Source: Clostridiales bacterium
GTDB taxonomy: Bacteria; Bacillota_B; Dehalobacteriia; UBA4068
Reading direction: 5' to 3'
Assembly (NCBI GenBank): GCA_009782975.1
Contig: WRIA01000060.1
Coordinates: 1 to 5,448, forward strand
Length of the DNA stretch: 5,448 bases
Shown: one piece after another, positions 3,497-5,448 of the stretch
Layout: every line of letters starts with the position of its first letter
Numbering within the stretch: position 1 is the first letter of the stretch
Notes under the pieces: model-generated
Told to the model about the DNA's origin: nothing
The model's input: only the letters and a program-made list of their open reading frames with translations
The model's database searches: none
Program-made: the position numbers and the translations under genes

Positions 3497-5448
3497 TTAC
3501 TTAATTACATAGCACTCGCGTATCTGGTCGTTGCCCTTGGTATCCACATACACGGTGTAGCCGCCCACGCTGTATTTATCCGCGGCGTTGTTGGCTATGG
3601 AGAAGGTCTTGGTATAAACTTCCACTCTGCCGCTGTTCCAGTATTCCGTAAGGGTTATGGTCAAATCGTTCTTGTTGCCATTCTGCTTTTTGACGGAGGC
3701 CGATACCGTTACATTATCCACTTTTTCCAGCACAAATTCGTCGCCATAAACGGTGGCGGAAGCGGTTTTGCCGCTGTTGGATTCGGAGGAAACGGTGGTG
3801 CTAACTGCCAAAGCCTTCCAATTACCGGCAAAGGCGTCGTCCGCAACTTCGATGTAAACCGGCACTTCTATTGTTTCGCCCGCGCCTATGGCATACAGGT
3901 TGTTCAACAGGGTGCCTTCCGTAGTAACGCGCACTATGTCCGTGGCGTCGCCGGTGTTGGTTACGCCGTAAGTAGCTACAGACACTTTACCGGGGATATC
4001 GCTTTCCACGCCCAAAAGCTGTACCGCAAGGGCGCCGCCTACCGGCTGGCCGTCGTTATGGCGCAGGCCTATGGAATAACTGAGGAAGGTGCCTACTTTA
4101 CCGGGGTTGTCGTGCCTATCCAGAATATAGTAATGCAGCCCGTTCGCAGAATCATAGTATTCGTTTACCGTGTTGCCAGAAACAATTTTTCTGCCCTCTT
4201 GTGGCTCATCCTTTTCGAGGCTACCAGGCTCAAGTATATCCTTCTTCCATACTTGGGTAAAATCATCATCGTAATATATTGGCTCTTCTCTGCCATAATA
4301 TTTGCCTTCGGGATCATAAATTGTGGCATAATAGCCTGTGTTGGTGGTGGAAGTACCGGCATGAAAAGTAGCATCCGCCAGTTGCGCAGCGTGAGCCATG
4401 GGATAAGGAGTATATTCGCCGTTCAGCTCAAAATCCATCATTGCAATATCGCCCAAATGGGAGTCAACTACCGCATGGGAGGGGTTGCCTTGGTTGGCGT
4501 GGAAGCGTCCCAGTAATACGCCATGATCGTTAAGAAAAGAATCGTAGCCGCTTTGATCCACAACTTCCACGGTATAGCCGGCGGCTTCTTTACGATAATT
4601 AGTAAAGCCTGGGTTAACCTTCGTAATTACTCCTGTATTTATGTCCATCTGAGTGCCGGAGTAACTGGCCTTATCCGCCCATTCTCCATCACCTCTGATG
4701 GGTATCCGGGAAATGTTGGTAGATTTAGTTACCGCAAAGTTTAAAACTATACCCTTGATAAACTTATCCTGAGTAAGTCCGTAGCCTTTCAACCATGGGT
4801 AATATGCGTCGTCGCCCAATGGTATATTGCGGGCCACAATATCAGCCACAACAGGTGTGCTTTCGGCTAAATCCCAAACGTCTATTTCCAATAGATCGCC
4901 CTCGTCATAGAAGTTAAGCAGTTTATTTTTATTAAATAGCATTAAATGCGTGGGGATAGAGCCTGCCTCAACGCCGGGTACCGTCCAGCGGGCATGATCG
5001 CCATAGGGGCCGGCGAAAGAACCGCGGCTCATCAGTTCCCAGGGCTCGGTGGCCGGGCTGACCCGGTCTACCCAAGGATTGCCGTAGCTATCGGCTATAC
5101 TGGAAATATGGCCGAACTCATGGGCAAAGGTAGCCATGCCATCGTTCTCGCCTTGGGTGGAACGGGGGATACGCCTGCCCTTATAAATATACTCGCCGGA
5201 ATGGGACCATTCGCCCACCGCCGCCGCCCAGGAAGTAAAGTTAACATAGCGGGTGTTTCTTATGGTAAAATCATTGTAATCCGCTACCCATTGCCAGTCC
5301 GCCTCGGAAAGTTTAAAACCCTCCTCATCCCAGGGATCTTTAGGTTCTTCGGGCATCGGGCCAGGGCCTAAAACCGGTTCATCGGTAGAACCAGCCGCAA
5401 CCCATTCTTCATACGCCGCGTTCGCGATTTCCCATGTTGCATAAGCCT
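3497..5448 (-). CDS. Secreted M6-family (immune inhibitor A-like) metallopeptidase, N-terminus beyond window
   Basis: The frame is open to the right edge, giving 649 visible residues. The ATG at 5356 has no Shine-Dalgarno and lies inside the open frame, so the true start is outside. A zinc-peptidase site HEFGHISSIADSY is at residues 109-121: His109 and His113 bind zinc, Glu110 is catalytic, and Asp119 is the likely third ligand. The M6 pattern HExxHxxGxxD has Ser116 in place of Gly. PWELMSRGSF (135-144) gives the following Met-turn, and a trait I recall from M6 enzymes, GPYGDHARW, comes next. HAVVDSHLGDI (324-334) and ADATFHAG (357-364) also fit the M6 fold. Residues about 483-568 look like a beta-sandwich of the TNTGDATD type. 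The last 75 residues (NVTVSASVKKQNGNKNDLTI through YTVYVDTKGNDQIRECYVIK) form a separate compact module. A signal peptide should lie beyond the window. It probably degrades extracellular proteins; the target is unknown. A strong terminator follows, so it is not co-transcribed with the ECF genes. Confidence 0.9.
   Translation of the reverse strand, partial: AYATWEIANAAYEEWVAAGSTDEPVLGPGPMPEEPKDPWDEEGFKLSEADWQWVADYNDFTIRNTRYVNFTSWAAAVGEWSHSGEYIYKGRRIPRSTQGENDGMATFAHEFGHISSIADSYGNPWVDRVSPATEPWELMSRGSFAGPYGDHARWTVPGVEAGSIPTHLMLFNKNKLLNFYDEGDLLEIDVWDLAESTPVVADIVARNIPLGDDAYYPWLKGYGLTQDKFIKGIVLNFAVTKSTNISRIPIRGDGEWADKASYSGTQMDINTGVITKVNPGFTNYRKEAAGYTVEVVDQSGYDSFLNDHGVLLGRFHANQGNPSHAVVDSHLGDIAMMDFELNGEYTPYPMAHAAQLADATFHAGTSTTNTGYYATIYDPEGKYYGREEPIYYDDDFTQVWKKDILEPGSLEKDEPQEGRKIVSGNTVNEYYDSANGLHYYILDRHDNPGKVGTFLSYSIGLRHNDGQPVGGALAVQLLGVESDIPGKVSVATYGVTNTGDATDIVRVTTEGTLLNNLYAIGAGETIEVPVYIEVADDAFAGNWKALAVSTTVSSESNSGKTASATVYGDEFVLEKVDNVTVSASVKKQNGNKNDLTITLTEYWNSGRVEVYTKTFSIANNAADKYSVGGYTVYVDTKGNDQIRECYVIK

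Noticed and set aside
4058..5371. Plus-strand open frames inside the peptidase gene (4058-4516, 4523-4744, 4946-5371)
   Set aside because: They oppose the conserved peptidase frame, and their translations show no recognisable domain. The hydrophobic look of one comes from antisense of polar codons.

Overview
The window reads as part of a Bacillota (Firmicutes, probably Clostridia-type) chromosome. The support is a near-consensus sigma-A promoter, purine-rich Shine-Dalgarno sites, a four-gene group II-like ECF transporter operon, a secreted M6-type metallopeptidase and an Rhs-like scrap. The taxon is inferred, not proven. All recognisable genes lie on the minus strand. By eye, the ECF operon is well over half G+C, the peptidase gene is near half, and the gene at the left edge is only about one third.

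Right edge to left, in the direction of transcription: (1) 5448-3497 is the 3' part of a large M6-family metallopeptidase gene whose 5' end lies outside the window. (2) 3494-3396 is a compact 3' region with three small hairpins, then a perfect 14-bp-stem terminator. (3) 3378-3217 holds two copies of a palindromic intergenic repeat, 41 of 42 bases identical in their shared core, in the same orientation. (4) 3175-3147 is a clear sigma-A promoter, followed by a leader of only about 25 nt. (5) 3115-462 is an ECF transporter operon in the order S component, EcfA1, EcfA2, EcfT. The genes are joined by a 1-nt gap and two ATGA stop/start overlaps. (6) 461-312 carries a small hairpin and a 38-codon piece of an Rhs core. 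(7) 288-1 is the start of a low-G+C gene for a small membrane-anchored or secreted protein of unknown function, truncated by the window edge.

The ECF genes form one import machine. The membrane S component captures the substrate, EcfT is the transmembrane coupler, and the two ATPases power it. Both ATPases are short and lack the usual C-terminal tail. The S component resembles the YkoE type in size and layout. Together this suggests a split version of a YkoE-YkoD-YkoC-like transporter. The short leader leaves no room for a vitamin riboswitch, so the substrate cannot be read from this window. The peptidase lies upstream behind its own terminator and looks functionally separate.

No wholly new system is evident. 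The most notable points are the Rhs scar next to an A+T-rich orphan gene, the hairpin-dense 3' region of the peptidase, an imperfect inverted repeat that brackets the ECF operon, and a probable start-codon revision for the S component.
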